Positions 48,538 through 57,995 are shown, counted from the first letter of the stretch. The stretch is DNA of 64,000 bases from an uncultured Clostridia bacterium (GCA_947624675.1 CANQLI010000001.1:186001-250000); one strand, 5' to 3'. The notes: a model not told the origin generated them from the letters alone. A program made the numbers and translations.

Positions 48538-49511
48538 CTTTTCTCTCCGTTTTTTAAAATCTCTTCACAAAGCAAATACAGATCTTTTAATGTGTTTAGC
48601 TCCGAGCATCTATTCCTTATTTTTGCGGCGCTCGGAAGCCCCTTGACATACCACGCTATATTTTTTCTTGCTTCCTTCATTCCCTGATGCTCACCCTTAT
48701 ACTCAACTATTTTTTCTGCGTTTAAAAGCATTGTTTCAACGCGTTCTTCAAGAGTTTTCGGCTTATACTCTTTTCCTTCAAAAAAAGCATTTATCTGCTC
48801 AAACACAAACGGATTTCCATAGCTTGCTCTTCCCAGAGCTACAAAGTCACATCCTGTTTTATCATACATTCTCCTTGCGTCCTCGCCGGAAGCTATATCA
48901 CCGTTTCCTATTACAGGGATAGAAACACTTTCCTTTACCGCTTTGATTACCAAAGGATCAGCCGTTCCCGAATACATTTGCGCTCTTGTTCTTGCGTGAA
49001 CGGTTATCGCTGAAGCCCCTGCCTGTTCTAAAGCTTTTGCAAACTCAGGCGCATTAACAGAGCCTTCATCCCAACCTGAGCGGATCTTTACCGTTATCGG
49101 AACATCTACTGCTTTTACCGTTTCCCTGATTATCCTTTCAGCTTTTTTCATATCCCTCATAAGCGCTGAGCCTCCGCCGTTTGAAACAATTTTCGGAACG
49201 GGACAGCCCATATTTATGTCGATAATATCCGGAGAAAATTCAAGGAGCTTATAGGCTGCTTTTGCAAAATAATATTCGTCCTCCCCGAAAAGCTGAAGAG
49301 CCATAGGCCGCTCAAAATCAGTTATCTCACAAAGCTTCGGAGTTTTTTTATCTCCGTAAACAAGACCCTTTGAAGATATCATCTCGCTTGTGAGAAATGC
49401 ACAACCATAGCTTTTACACATCTCTCTGTACGCCCTGTCAGCAACTGAAGCCATTGGCGCTAACGCCGCATAGCCTTTTACGGTCACATTTTTTATTTTA
49501 AGCTCTCTCAT
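48534..49511 (-). CDS. dusB: tRNA-dihydrouridine synthase
   Basis: FMN-dependent enzyme that reduces uridines in the tRNA D-loop. The 325 residues form a TIM barrel plus helical domain. LAPMASVADRAYREMC binds flavin near residue 16. IDINMGCPVPKIVSNGGGSALM near 96 carries the catalytic Cys. ITVHARTRAQMYSG near 165 and GNGDI/GRASYGNPFVF near 197-240 complete the flavin site. Length and motifs fit the DusB group typical of Firmicutes. It overlaps the end of the mutS-like gene by 14 bp. Confidence 0.92.
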   Translation of the reverse strand: MRELKIKNVTVKGYAALAPMASVADRAYREMCKSYGCAFLTSEMISSKGLVYGDKKTPKLCEITDFERPMALQLFGEDEYYFAKAAYKLLEFSPDIIDINMGCPVPKIVSNGGGSALMRDMKKAERIIRETVKAVDVPITVKIRSGWDEGSVNAPEFAKALEQAGASAITVHARTRAQMYSGTADPLVIKAVKESVSIPVIGNGDIASGEDARRMYDKTGCDFVALGRASYGNPFVFEQINAFFEGKEYKPKTLEERVETMLLNAEKIVEYKGEHQGMKEARKNIAWYVKGLPSAAKIRNRCSELNTLKDLYLLCEEILKNGEKR

Positions 49512-51204
49512 CTTTTTTTGATTTCTTTCTTATATACGATATGTCTATTCCGAATTTGTCAAATACAGTTTTTGCGAAACTGTGCTCTGTCGGAAGTCCC
49601 TTTACTATCTTGTACTTTCTTTCACCTGTCTGCTCATCAGATTCCATAACTATACTCAATAGCTTTGAGCGGACATCCTCATCTTTATTTATCTCATCGC
49701 ACATATGTGCAATGTCGGTAAGGTGTGTTGCAAAAACTCCCCTTGCACCAATTATGGCAAATATCCTGACAAGCTCACTCGCTATCTCTATACATTCCTT
49801 TGGAGTCGTTGACTGAATGGACTCATTCATTAGAAGCAAGCTTTGATCGGTTATCGTTTTGCTTATCTCTTTAAACTCCTTTATCTCTGTGGTAAAACGG
49901 GAGGAGTTTATTCCCACCTCTTCCTCCTTAGGAAAGTTTGTGTATATATAATCACAAATTGAAATCTTACACTCCCTCGCAGGTGCATAAAGCCCCGCCT
50001 GACTTAAAAGCTGACATATACCTACAGCTCTTACAAAGGTAGTTTTTCCTCCGTTGTTGGCTCCGGTAAGAATGTAAAAGCTTGCTGAATCGTCAAATGT
50101 GATGTCATTTCTCACTATAAACTCATCACCTGTTTTATCGTGCTCGACAGCCGATATTCGCTTGTAAAATGCAACATCAAATAGTCCCTTTATCTCACAA
50201 TAACGCTTGTCCTTTGGAAGTATAACAGGTCGGCACATTTCAATTTTTCTTGACGCCGCAGCCTCTATAAATCTTACAACTCCGCTGTAAAAATCAAGCT
50301 GCGTTTCAAGCGCGTAAATCTCCTCAAAGCCGATTTTTCTGTAAGTCGCCATTGCATCCGAAAGAGTCCTTATATATCTGTCTGTTATCCTCTCAAGCTC
50401 ATTGAAAAGAGCCTTATCTATTTCATTTATGTCTGTGTCGTTTGTGACGGTTTTTCTCGGAATATATTTTGTATATAGCTTTCCCTTGACGGTGGTTTCA
50501 GGGAACTCCGCTCCTCGGTAAAGTATTCTGTCAAACACGCTGGGCTTTACCCCAACAGGCTTTGTCGAATAATCAACTATTCCCGCAGATACAGGAAGCA
50601 TCTCCTCGTCAAAATTTATTGCAACAGTAACACTTCTCACTCGGTTGTCAATCGCTTTGTGAAGCTCTTTCATACAATCCTTTATGTGAGAATACTCATC
50701 CGATGAATAAATATCCTCAAAGTATGAAAACAGCTTTGTTATCGCATCCGATTTTATATTCGCTCCATTCAAAGAATAAAAATCGTGAAGTCTGTCGATA
50801 CACTCGATATAGCAGTCAAGCGCTGCTATCTGACCGTTGAGCGCAGTAAAGCTCTGAACCGATTCGATATTGTGAATGTTTACCCTGTCGTTTGTGAGCA
50901 TATCAGTTATAGTAGAATAAAGTGTCGGAAGAAGTGTTTTAACATTTAAAAAGTCATCAAGTGCGTCCTGACGGTATTTGATTATCTCCTCATCATCACA
51001 AAGCTCTTTTAATATCTGTGAACAAAAATACTGATTTCTCGGACACATAAGCTCGCTTACAGATGACACCTCAAGATTAGAAATGTAATCCTCGGGAAGA
51101 TTTGAAAGTCTGTATCGCCGCTCATTCATTTTGCTTTTTTTCTCTTCATTAGGGTAAATAAGATCGATTATCGGCTTTAAATTCTTCTCTTCTTTTCTAA
51201 ACAT
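49498..51204 (-). CDS. MutS-related ATPase without mismatch-recognition domain
   Basis: A 568-residue protein with only the core (lever/clamp) and the ABC-type ATPase of MutS. The mismatch-binding FxE domain is missing. Walker A is LTGANNGGKTTFVRAVG near 393. The D-loop region follows after SRFTTEIKE. Walker B reads SLLLMNESIQST, with Asn where MutS has the Asp that holds magnesium. The next residue, Glu, is kept. GVFATHLTDIAH holds the switch His. This combination matches a MutS-like branch found next to recG/dus genes in Clostridia. A role in recombination or structured-DNA handling is inferred. Confidence 0.8.
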   Translation of the reverse strand: MFRKEEKNLKPIIDLIYPNEEKKSKMNERRYRLSNLPEDYISNLEVSSVSELMCPRNQYFCSQILKELCDDEEIIKYRQDALDDFLNVKTLLPTLYSTITDMLTNDRVNIHNIESVQSFTALNGQIAALDCYIECIDRLHDFYSLNGANIKSDAITKLFSYFEDIYSSDEYSHIKDCMKELHKAIDNRVRSVTVAINFDEEMLPVSAGIVDYSTKPVGVKPSVFDRILYRGAEFPETTVKGKLYTKYIPRKTVTNDTDINEIDKALFNELERITDRYIRTLSDAMATYRKIGFEEIYALETQLDFYSGVVRFIEAAASRKIEMCRPVILPKDKRYCEIKGLFDVAFYKRISAVEHDKTGDEFIVRNDITFDDSASFYILTGANNGGKTTFVRAVGICQLLSQAGLYAPARECKISICDYIYTNFPKEEEVGINSSRFTTEIKEFKEISKTITDQSLLLMNESIQSTTPKECIEIASELVRIFAIIGARGVFATHLTDIAHMCDEINKDEDVRSKLLSIVMESDEQTGERKYKIVKGLPTEHSFAKTVFDKFGIDISYIRKKSKKDERA

Positions 51205-51215
51205 ATTATCCCTCC

Positions 51216-53246
51216 CTAGTCGCTTCTCCTCTCAAAAAGCTCCTTTATAAGTGATCTTAATCCTTTATTCTCAGGATTTAATAGCTCCGGATCGCTTTCA
51301 TATATTCTCTTAGCCTCTGCCTGTGCCTTTTTTAAAATTTCAATATCCTCAGACATATCGGCTATCTTAAGCTTTGGAAGTCCGTGCTGTGCCGAGCCGA
51401 AAAAGTCTCCCGGTCCACGCATTTTAAGATCCTCCCTTGAAAGCTCAAAGCCGTCTGATATTCTGCACATTATCTTAAGCCTTTTTTTACAGTCCTCAGT
51501 TGGATTATCTGTTACCAAGATACAGTAGGAGCTTTCACTTCCGCGTCCTACTCTTCCCCTTAGCTGGTGAAGCTGAGAAAGACCGAAACGCTCGGAGTTT
51601 TCAATTAAAATAACCGTTGCGTTTGCGACATCTACGCCAACCTCTACCACAGTAGTCGATACGAGAACGCTTATCTCTCCCGATTTAAACCTAAGCATTA
51701 TATTGTCCTTTTCCTTTGGCTTCATCTTTCCGTGTAGAAGGCCGAGAGAATAGCCTGAAAATTCATTCTGAGAAAGCTCGTTAGCATACGATTTCACACT
51801 CTTTAAGCCCTGTTCGTTATCTTCTATCATAGGGCAGACGATATACGCTTGTCTTCCTTTATCAAGCTCTCCTTTTATAAAGCCAAACGCCCTTTTTCTA
51901 AGCTTTCCCGTTACTGCATAGGTAATTACCTTTTTTCTTCCCCTTGGAAGTTCATCTAATACAGATATATCAAGGTCTCCGTATATCATAAGCGCAAGGG
52001 TTCTGGGTATCGGAGTTGCCGACATTACCAAAATATGCGGATTTTCTCCTTTTTTTGATAGAGATGCCCTCTGCTCCACTCCGAACCTATGCTGTTCATC
52101 TGTTATTACTAATGCAAGATCATAAAACTCAACACTTTGCTGATAAAGTGTCTGTGTCCCGATTACAACATCTATCTCTCCACTTATTATACCTTCGTTG
52201 ATTTTTTTTCTTTCCTTTGCACTTACAGAGCCTATCAAAAGTCCTACTCTTACTCCCAGCGGTTCTAAAAAGCCCTTTAGTGTTTCATAATGCTGTGAGG
52301 CAAGTATTTCTGTCGGAGCCATAAGAGCCGTCTGCTTTTTGTTTTTATATACAAAGTATGAAATAGCCGCAGCAACAACAGTCTTTCCGCTTCCAACATC
52401 TCCCTGCAAAAGTCTGTTCATCGGGCGGTCCTTTTTCATATCCTCTATACATTCATTTACAGCACGATACTGACAAGAGGTAAGGTCAAACGGTATCGCT
52501 TTGTAAAACTCAGAAATATTCTGATCATAAAGTTTATTAGGCGTCTTTTCACGGTTTCTTCCCTTTAAAAGCAGCATTCCAAGTCCAAGAGTCAAAAGCT
52601 CATCAAAAACGAGACGCTTTTTTGCGGTCTGCATACTGTACTCATCAGGAGGAAAATGTATATTATAAAGCGCATACGCAAGTGAACAAAGCCCCATACG
52701 CTTTAAAATATCCTTTGGCATAGGCTCATATATTCTGTTGTTTATCAGCGAAAGCGCGTTTTTAACAGTAACCCTCACAAGAGCCTGTGTAAGTCCCTCA
52801 GTGATAGGATAAACCGGCTGCATCTGATTTGACGCACCTATTTTAAAAACAAGAGGCGAAGACATTTCCTTCCTTACAAGATTCCCGGAGATTTTTCCGT
52901 ATAAAACTACCGGCTCGCCTTCGGAAAAAGAATTGAACAGATACTCGCTGTTATAGATCGTTATAGTCAGATCCTCTTCATCATCGGTAAAAACAGCCTT
53001 AAACAAAGTCATTCCTTTTCTTATCCTTGCCGGCGGGAGCTTTTTTGTTATCCTCCCGGCAATTGCATAAACCTCTCCTATAATAGTATCCTTTATCGGA
53101 GTGCTGGAGGTAAGGTCAATATATCCTCTCGGAAAATGATAAATCAGGTCCTTAACTGTATGAACAGAAAGCTTATTATAACACTCAGCTCTTTTAGGTC
53201 CGACGCCCTTTAAATTTTTAATGTCGCTTTCCAATGAAATGTTCAA
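51216..53246 (-). CDS. recG: ATP-dependent DNA helicase RecG
   Basis: Branch-migrating helicase that remodels stalled forks and Holliday junctions. The 676 residues have an N-terminal wedge/OB domain (about 1-230; IKNLKGVGPKRAECYNKL), then helicase motifs: RLLQGDVGSGKTVVA (Walker A), ITDEQHRFG (DEQH motif), VMSATPIPRTL and LHQLRGRVGRG (motif VI). The C-terminal part includes the TRG-like end. The frame opens at GTG 53279, but GGGAGG stands eight bases before the TTG at 53246, which is preferred. First gene of recG-mutS-like-dus-trmN6-polA, with 11 bp to the next gene. Confidence 0.95.
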   Translation of the reverse strand: MNISLESDIKNLKGVGPKRAECYNKLSVHTVKDLIYHFPRGYIDLTSSTPIKDTIIGEVYAIAGRITKKLPPARIRKGMTLFKAVFTDDEEDLTITIYNSEYLFNSFSEGEPVVLYGKISGNLVRKEMSSPLVFKIGASNQMQPVYPITEGLTQALVRVTVKNALSLINNRIYEPMPKDILKRMGLCSLAYALYNIHFPPDEYSMQTAKKRLVFDELLTLGLGMLLLKGRNREKTPNKLYDQNISEFYKAIPFDLTSCQYRAVNECIEDMKKDRPMNRLLQGDVGSGKTVVAAAISYFVYKNKKQTALMAPTEILASQHYETLKGFLEPLGVRVGLLIGSVSAKERKKINEGIISGEIDVVIGTQTLYQQSVEFYDLALVITDEQHRFGVEQRASLSKKGENPHILVMSATPIPRTLALMIYGDLDISVLDELPRGRKKVITYAVTGKLRKRAFGFIKGELDKGRQAYIVCPMIEDNEQGLKSVKSYANELSQNEFSGYSLGLLHGKMKPKEKDNIMLRFKSGEISVLVSTTVVEVGVDVANATVILIENSERFGLSQLHQLRGRVGRGSESSYCILVTDNPTEDCKKRLKIMCRISDGFELSREDLKMRGPGDFFGSAQHGLPKLKIADMSEDIEILKKAQAEAKRIYESDPELLNPENKGLRSLIKELFERRSD

Positions 53247-53322
53247 CGCCCTCACCTCCCTGACCGTTATCAGATTCACCCTTTAATTTTTATTTTAGCA
53301 TACTTTTAAAAAAAATACAACA

Positions 53323-53348
53323 AAGCCGCCTGATTAAACAGACGGCTT
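53323..53348 (-). terminator. Terminator downstream of the 53448 XRE gene
   Basis: AAGCCGCCTG pairs with CAGACGGCTT (one mismatch) over 6 nt. On the minus strand a T-rich tract follows. Another short palindrome (GGCAAG-CTT-CTTGCC) lies at 53368-53382. Confidence 0.55.
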
Positions 53349-53447
53349 AAATATTTCTTATATAAGCGGCAAGCTTCTTGCCACATCGGAGGTGAGGAGT
53401 TTTTGTTGGTTCTTTTCAGTAAATGTAAATCGACTGAACTTTGTGCA

Positions 53448-53849
53448 TTAGTTAAACTTCATATTATCCAATTCACTATTGAATTCCTTTGTGACTTCAA
53501 GCATTACCCTATCTCCATCAGGGATAATCTTATAGTCCTTTAAGGCGGGAAACTTCTCGCCTTTAAACTTCAGCACCATTTCCTCGGCCTCCTGCTTGGA
53601 TGCCAATTCAAATGTTTCAGTGGTTTTAATCAGTTTTGCCATAGTATCATTCCTTTCCAAGCCCAGCAAATAGTCTGTGGTAACTCCGAAATATACGGCA
53701 AGTTGGGGGAGCATAGAGAGATCTGGGGCATTCACACCATTTTCCCATCGTGAAATGGTTTGGACGGATACTCGTAGCGCTTCCGAGAATTCTTCCTGTG
53801 TAATACCTCTTTTCTGACGCAACTCCTTAATGGTTCTACCGATATCCAT
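53448..53849 (-). CDS. XRE-family HTH regulator
   Basis: From the ATG at 53849 (GGAGGTTACTT upstream) it has 133 residues. The HTH reads IKELRQKRGITQEEFSEALRVSVQTISRWENGVNAPD, followed by LPQLAVYFGVTTDYLLGLERND. A C-terminal domain of about 60 residues (ETFELASKQEAEEMVLKFKGEKFPALKDYKI onwards) could bind a ligand or partner. The frame is open to 53909 without a further start signal. It stands alone, next to a perfect 8-4-8 palindrome and repeat sequences, suggesting an accessory origin. Similar regulators often control sporulation, stress or mobile-element genes; its target is unknown. Confidence 0.8.
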   Translation of the reverse strand: MDIGRTIKELRQKRGITQEEFSEALRVSVQTISRWENGVNAPDLSMLPQLAVYFGVTTDYLLGLERNDTMAKLIKTTETFELASKQEAEEMVLKFKGEKFPALKDYKIIPDGDRVMLEVTKEFNSELDNMKFN

Positions 53850-53924
53850 AAGTAACCTCCTGAGCTTTGTACCATTATGATAGCATAGCGCAGCTTCAAA
53901 AACCAACACGCAAAGCGTTATTTA

Positions 53925-53944
53925 ACTTAACACTGTTGTTAAGT
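53925..53944. promoter_or_regulatory. Perfect palindrome upstream of the XRE gene
   Basis: ACTTAACA-CTGT-TGTTAAGT, an 8-bp perfect inverted repeat 75 bp before the XRE start. It is a plausible operator. Confidence 0.45.
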
Positions 53945-53971
53945 CAGCAAATGACGACTCACCGGACAAAC

Positions 53972-54130
53972 ATATATCCGCCCCTCAATAAACCATACCA
54001 CAAAATCGTGAATAAATCTACCGATATTAGCACCAGCACACGCTTTACACCGCAAGCAGAAAAACTACACCGCAAAGGCGCACTTTTCAATTATTCCTCG
54101 GTTTTGTATCAAAGTCTGCAAGATTATATC
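53972..54130. repeat. Direct repeat, copy 1 (about 159 bp)
   Basis: Begins ATATATCCGCC and ends GCAAGATTATATC. It aligns over its whole length, with near-equal size, to 54603-54760. The best conserved part is CCGCAAAGGCGCACTTTT followed by TTTGTATCAAA. Not part of a convincing gene. Confidence 0.75.
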
Positions 54131-54190
54131 TATGTTGTTAGCGATTTTGATACAGCTGGAAAAACTCTTTATATTTTGATAAACGGAAAT

Positions 54191-54565
54191 TCATTTTTTC
54201 CCTGTTTTGATAAAGTCGATTAGTTCATCCACATCATTAAAGTCATCATAATCGCCATAAATTCCTTCCCGATGATAAACAACGCCCGCTTTTTCATTTC
54301 GTTCAAGGCAGTCTAAAAGTTCTTTTTCTCCGTATCTTTTGATAAACAAGGTAAACCCATAAGGTTTGATTTTGGACAGCAATCCTTTTCTGCATTCAGC
54401 TTTACATTCATGACAATGTGTATAATTTTTCTCAATAGAACATTTTCTGTTTTCGCACCAGTCCTTGTCAGGACATCCTCCCGAATTACATCCGCAACAA
54501 TGTTCATTCTCGCTGCATAAGCAGCATGCCAGTCCGCAGCGTGCTATTCCGAGTTCTCGTTTCAT
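54191..54565 (-). CDS. Cysteine-rich DUF3795 protein
   Basis: A 124-residue soluble protein with 14 cysteines in its first 60 residues, in the DUF3795 arrangement: CGLACCLCSENEHCCGCNSGGC, then WCENRKCSIEK and HCHECKAECRKG. The clusters should bind zinc or an iron-sulfur centre. The C-terminal half is helical (YGEKELLDCLERN) and ends in an acidic segment. The family is widespread in anaerobes and uncharacterised. AGGAGGAATTAA precedes the ATG. The gene lies alone between two direct repeats and has no clear promoter, so it may have come with them. Confidence 0.75.
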   Translation of the reverse strand: MKRELGIARCGLACCLCSENEHCCGCNSGGCPDKDWCENRKCSIEKNYTHCHECKAECRKGLLSKIKPYGFTLFIKRYGEKELLDCLERNEKAGVVYHREGIYGDYDDFNDVDELIDFIKTGKK

Positions 54566-54602
54566 TTAATTCCTCCTATAAATCCCTATTCATTGCGCGG
54601 GT

Positions 54603-54760
54603 ATATATCCGCCCTTTAATCAGCCATACCAAAAATGTATATAACCCAGCTGTTGCACATCACCCGGCTCACATTTTACACCCCAAGCGTCAACATATAC
54701 CGCAAAGGCGCACTTTTTAATTTTTCCTTGGCTTTGTATCAAACTCCGCAAGATTATATC
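54603..54760. repeat. Direct repeat, copy 2 (about 158 bp)
   Basis: Same orientation and ends as copy 1 (ATATATCCGCC ... GCAAGATTATATC), 631 bp further on. Identity is roughly three quarters by eye, highest in the terminal 60 bp. It ends 12 bp from the fkbM stop codon. Confidence 0.75.
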
Positions 54761-54772
54761 AATAATATTATT

Positions 54773-55834
54773 TTACACAAAAAACATATTTGTTTCCCAC
54801 GCGGGATAGTAAGGATAATGCCTTAAATAAAGCTTATAGGAATCATTGAGCTTTAACACCTGAAGCGGCAGTTCAAACATATCAAGAAGCCTGTGATACA
54901 CGGAAATACAAAGCTTTGGTGAGTATTCTTTAATGGTGTTTGCACTCCCCTTGATAGCTTTTTCCTCTTCTCCCTCTACATCATATTTTATGTAATCGGC
55001 TCGCCGACCACTAAGAATTGAATCTACGCTCAAAGCCCTTGTTATAACGCCGCGATCAGATACTCTCGACTGTCTTCCGGAACCCTTTGAAAAAAGTAGA
55101 GTGTCCTCCTCATCCCACGCAGCGGCATTTATAAGGCTTATATTTTCATATCCGTCCAAAGCATTTGAAAGCTTTTTAAAATTCCTCTCATTAGGCTCTA
55201 CTGCAAATATCCTTTCATAGCCCTTTGAATACGACATATATTCTAAAACCGTATCACCGTTATATGCGCCGAGGTCGATATATGTTTCTCCTTTACCAGG
55301 TCTAAGGATATTTTCATAGGCCTCTGTCGGAGTTGTTTCGCACCTCTTTAAATAGCTTATATCCCCGGTTATTTTGTATTTTAATATGCAGTCAAAAACC
55401 TCTCTTGACTTATCGTCACAAAGCCTGTTGAAAACACATTTCGCCTTTTCAAAATTCTGAGTAAGCGTCTCCTTTAAAAACGGTTCACCGCCATAAACAG
55501 CCGTATCAGGCATAATAAGAGTGTGTTTTCTCGAAATGGCATCAATCTTATTGATAAGTTCCTTATAGCCTGCGGCAAAGGCAAGCGCTATTACAAAATC
55601 TTCGTTTTCCGCCTCAACCTCGCTAAGTCTTTTTACCTTGAAGCCCTCAAAGCTGTGTCCACGCACAAATTCATCGCTCGCAAAAATCCCGCTCGGTTTT
55701 ATGTCAAACCTTTCAAACTGCCGCATAAGCTTTATACAGCCATCTCCCATACCGTAGATGAATATCGGTCTTGTTTCAGCCTTAAGCTGCTCCCAAGAAG
55801 AGGTTAGAGAAAGATAAGAATTTATATTAAGCAT
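54773..55834 (-). CDS. FkbM-family methyltransferase
   Basis: A 353-residue protein with two parts. Residues about 15-115 look like a nucleotide-binding fold of the type fused to sugar enzymes (IFIYGMGDGCIKLMRQFERF, GIFASDEFVRGHSF, FVIALAFAAGY). The C-terminal part is the FkbM SAM-dependent methyltransferase: TYIDLGAYNGDTVLEYM near 190, FAVEPNERNFKKL near 213, and DYIKYDVEGEEEKAIKG near 283, with the acidic motif of the family. Such fusions usually methylate sugars or glycans. It starts 3 bp after the argS stop, so it is part of the ddl-to-argS operon. Confidence 0.8.
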   Translation of the reverse strand: MLNINSYLSLTSSWEQLKAETRPIFIYGMGDGCIKLMRQFERFDIKPSGIFASDEFVRGHSFEGFKVKRLSEVEAENEDFVIALAFAAGYKELINKIDAISRKHTLIMPDTAVYGGEPFLKETLTQNFEKAKCVFNRLCDDKSREVFDCILKYKITGDISYLKRCETTPTEAYENILRPGKGETYIDLGAYNGDTVLEYMSYSKGYERIFAVEPNERNFKKLSNALDGYENISLINAAAWDEEDTLLFSKGSGRQSRVSDRGVITRALSVDSILSGRRADYIKYDVEGEEEKAIKGSANTIKEYSPKLCISVYHRLLDMFELPLQVLKLNDSYKLYLRHYPYYPAWETNMFFV

Positions 55835-55837
55835 CTG

Positions 55838-57523
55838 TTACATATGCTCCGGGCAGGTGATCTTAAGCATATCCAAAATGTTCTTGATAACCTGCTTAAC
55901 TGCTAAGCACAAGGAAATCCTTGCCTGCATAAGACGAGCGTCATCACACTTTACCCTGCAAGCTGAATAAAACTTGTGGTAAAGTGTCGCCGCCTCAACC
56001 GCATATCTTGTAACAGCCGCAGGGTCGTAATTTTTAGCCGATTCGTCAATACAATCAGGGAAAGTCGCCAGAAACTTGATAAGCTCTTTCTCCTCCGGTT
56101 CGCTCAAAAGCTTTGATGAGTCACTGTCAAATTCTGAAAAGCTTAAATTTTCATCCTTAAGATTTTTTATTATTGAACATATTCTTGCGTGAGCATATTG
56201 AACATAATATACAGGATTCTGGCTCGTCTCGCTAACAGCAAGATCAAGATCAAAATCAAAATGCGAATTAGGTTCTCTCAGATTAAAGAAAAATCTTGCT
56301 GCATCTATCGGTATCTCATCGAGAAGAGTTGAAAGAGTAATCGCTTTTCCGGAACGCTTTGAAAGCTTATACCTTTCGCCATCCTTTACAAGATTAACCA
56401 TCTGCATTATGACCATATCAAGCCTGTTCGCATCGACCCCGAGTGCAGACATAGCCGCCTTCATTCTCGGAATATAGCCGTGATGATCTGCGCCAAGTAT
56501 GTCTATCGCCTTATCAAAGCCTCGTGTTACAAGCTTATTGTAGTGATATGCTATATCAGGCACAAAGTATGTCGGCACACCATTATCCCGGACAAGTACC
56601 CTATCCTTTTCATCGCCGAAATCTGAAGACTTAAACCAAAGCGCTCCATCAAGCTCATATGTATATCCGCTTTCTTTAAGCATTTCGATTATCTTATCCA
56701 CAGCGCCGCTTTTGTGAAGCTCACTTTCCCTAAACCACCAGTCATAGGTTATTCTGTACTTTAAAAGATCCGTCTCAAGACCCTTTATGTTTTTCGGAAG
56801 CGCAAAGTCACAAAGTGCTTGTCTGCGCTCCTCGGCATCGCAGTCCACATATTTGTCACCGTATTCTTGAGAAAATGCCTTTGCGTGTTCAACGATATCC
56901 TCACCCTGATAAGCGTCCTCCGGCATTTGTATACCGCTCTTATAGAGCTGAAGATAACGCACCTCCAAAGAGGTTTTAAACTTTTCTATCTGATTTCCCG
57001 CATCGTTTACATAAAACTCTCTCTTAACATCATATCCGGCTTTTTGCATAACAGACGCTAAACAGTCTCCTATTGCTCCTCCTCTTGCGTTTCCTATGTG
57101 CATAGGTCCAGTCGGATTAGCCGAAACGAACTCAACTAAGACCTTCTTACCCTTTCCGGTCTCGGTATCGCCGTAATGCTCTTTTGAAGAGATTATATCC
57201 TCGATAACATTGCTAAACCACAGCGGAGAAAAAAAGAAATTTAAAAATCCGGGTCCGGCGGTTTCACATCTTTCAAAATACCCGGACCCAAGATAGATAT
57301 TTTGAGCTATCATTAAAGCTATGTCTCTCGGTGACTTTTTAAATGTCTTGGCGCAAACCAATGCCACATTTGTTGACATATCGCCGTTTTTGCTGTCTGC
57401 GGGTATCTCAATGTTAAATGCAGGAATCGGCTCATCATTAAGCTCACCTTTAGCAACAAGCTCTCCGATCGTGCGTAACACCATATCCTTTATCTGTTTT
57501 TTAGCTTCATATATCATATTCAT
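55838..57523 (-). CDS. argS: Arginyl-tRNA synthetase
   Basis: Class I synthetase that charges tRNA-Arg. The 561 residues contain an N-terminal Add-1 domain (1-110), the HIGH signature as PTGPMHIGNARGGAIGD near 128, and the KMSKS-like loop as YKLSKRSGKAIT near 388. DALR anticodon-binding helices are at the C-terminus (PVYYVQYAHARICSI, YHKFYSACRVKCD). The start at 57523 follows AGAGGGGAAG. A second ATG two codons later is possible. In many Clostridia argS lies next to the DUF1934 gene, as here. Confidence 0.95.
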   Translation of the reverse strand: MNMIYEAKKQIKDMVLRTIGELVAKGELNDEPIPAFNIEIPADSKNGDMSTNVALVCAKTFKKSPRDIALMIAQNIYLGSGYFERCETAGPGFLNFFFSPLWFSNVIEDIISSKEHYGDTETGKGKKVLVEFVSANPTGPMHIGNARGGAIGDCLASVMQKAGYDVKREFYVNDAGNQIEKFKTSLEVRYLQLYKSGIQMPEDAYQGEDIVEHAKAFSQEYGDKYVDCDAEERRQALCDFALPKNIKGLETDLLKYRITYDWWFRESELHKSGAVDKIIEMLKESGYTYELDGALWFKSSDFGDEKDRVLVRDNGVPTYFVPDIAYHYNKLVTRGFDKAIDILGADHHGYIPRMKAAMSALGVDANRLDMVIMQMVNLVKDGERYKLSKRSGKAITLSTLLDEIPIDAARFFFNLREPNSHFDFDLDLAVSETSQNPVYYVQYAHARICSIIKNLKDENLSFSEFDSDSSKLLSEPEEKELIKFLATFPDCIDESAKNYDPAAVTRYAVEAATLYHKFYSACRVKCDDARLMQARISLCLAVKQVIKNILDMLKITCPEHM

Positions 57524-57569
57524 TTTAAACTTCCCCTCTCAAAACACACATAAAAAACAAAGACCGTTT

Positions 57570-57995
57570 CTATGCCTCGGTCACATTTATTGAAACCTCA
57601 TAGTTTCCGAGCAGACTGGCTTCAACATCTATAACATATTTAAAAAACAGATCTCCGCCGTTATCGCCGAGCGTCGATTTAATATCTCCGGTCTGTACGC
57701 CCATTTGAATCGAACCGTATGGCGTCCCGTAACGACAATAGTGTTTTTTGTTTTTATCTATAATAAGCTGACTTTGTGCAGCTCCCGTTCTGTTTAAAAC
57801 CACCTTGTCACTCCCTGTGACAGTAAGAGTGGTAGAACAGCCGTCAAACCCGGTAGCCTCAGTTTCATCATAACTTATCACATAGCCTTCCTCTGTTTTG
57901 GAAAACTGTCCCCCTGTAATTATCTCTGTTTCTTCGCTTTGATCCCCGTCATACTGTTTGGTTTTAAAGGTTATCAACACATTTTTTTCTTCCAT
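57570..57995 (-). CDS. ywiB: DUF1934 (YwiB) family protein
   Basis: A 141-residue calycin-like beta-barrel protein. It starts with VLITFKTKQYDGDQSEETEIITGGQF and continues through YVISYDETEATGFDGCSTTLTV, the RTGAAQSQLIID stretch and HYCRYGTPYGSIQMGVQT, to a final YVIDVEASLLGNYEVSINVTE. All are landmarks of YwiB. It has no known function but is commonly adjacent to argS. AGGAAAAAAT precedes the ATG; 46 bp separate it from argS and 19 bp from murI. Confidence 0.82.
   Translation of the reverse strand: MEEKNVLITFKTKQYDGDQSEETEIITGGQFSKTEEGYVISYDETEATGFDGCSTTLTVTGSDKVVLNRTGAAQSQLIIDKNKKHYCRYGTPYGSIQMGVQTGDIKSTLGDNGGDLFFKYVIDVEASLLGNYEVSINVTEA

Noticed and set aside
53867-54223. Rightward frame of 118 codons over repeat copy 1
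   Set aside because: Most of it is repeat sequence that also appears, out of any stable frame, in copy 2, and it starts in the XRE leader without a ribosome binding site.
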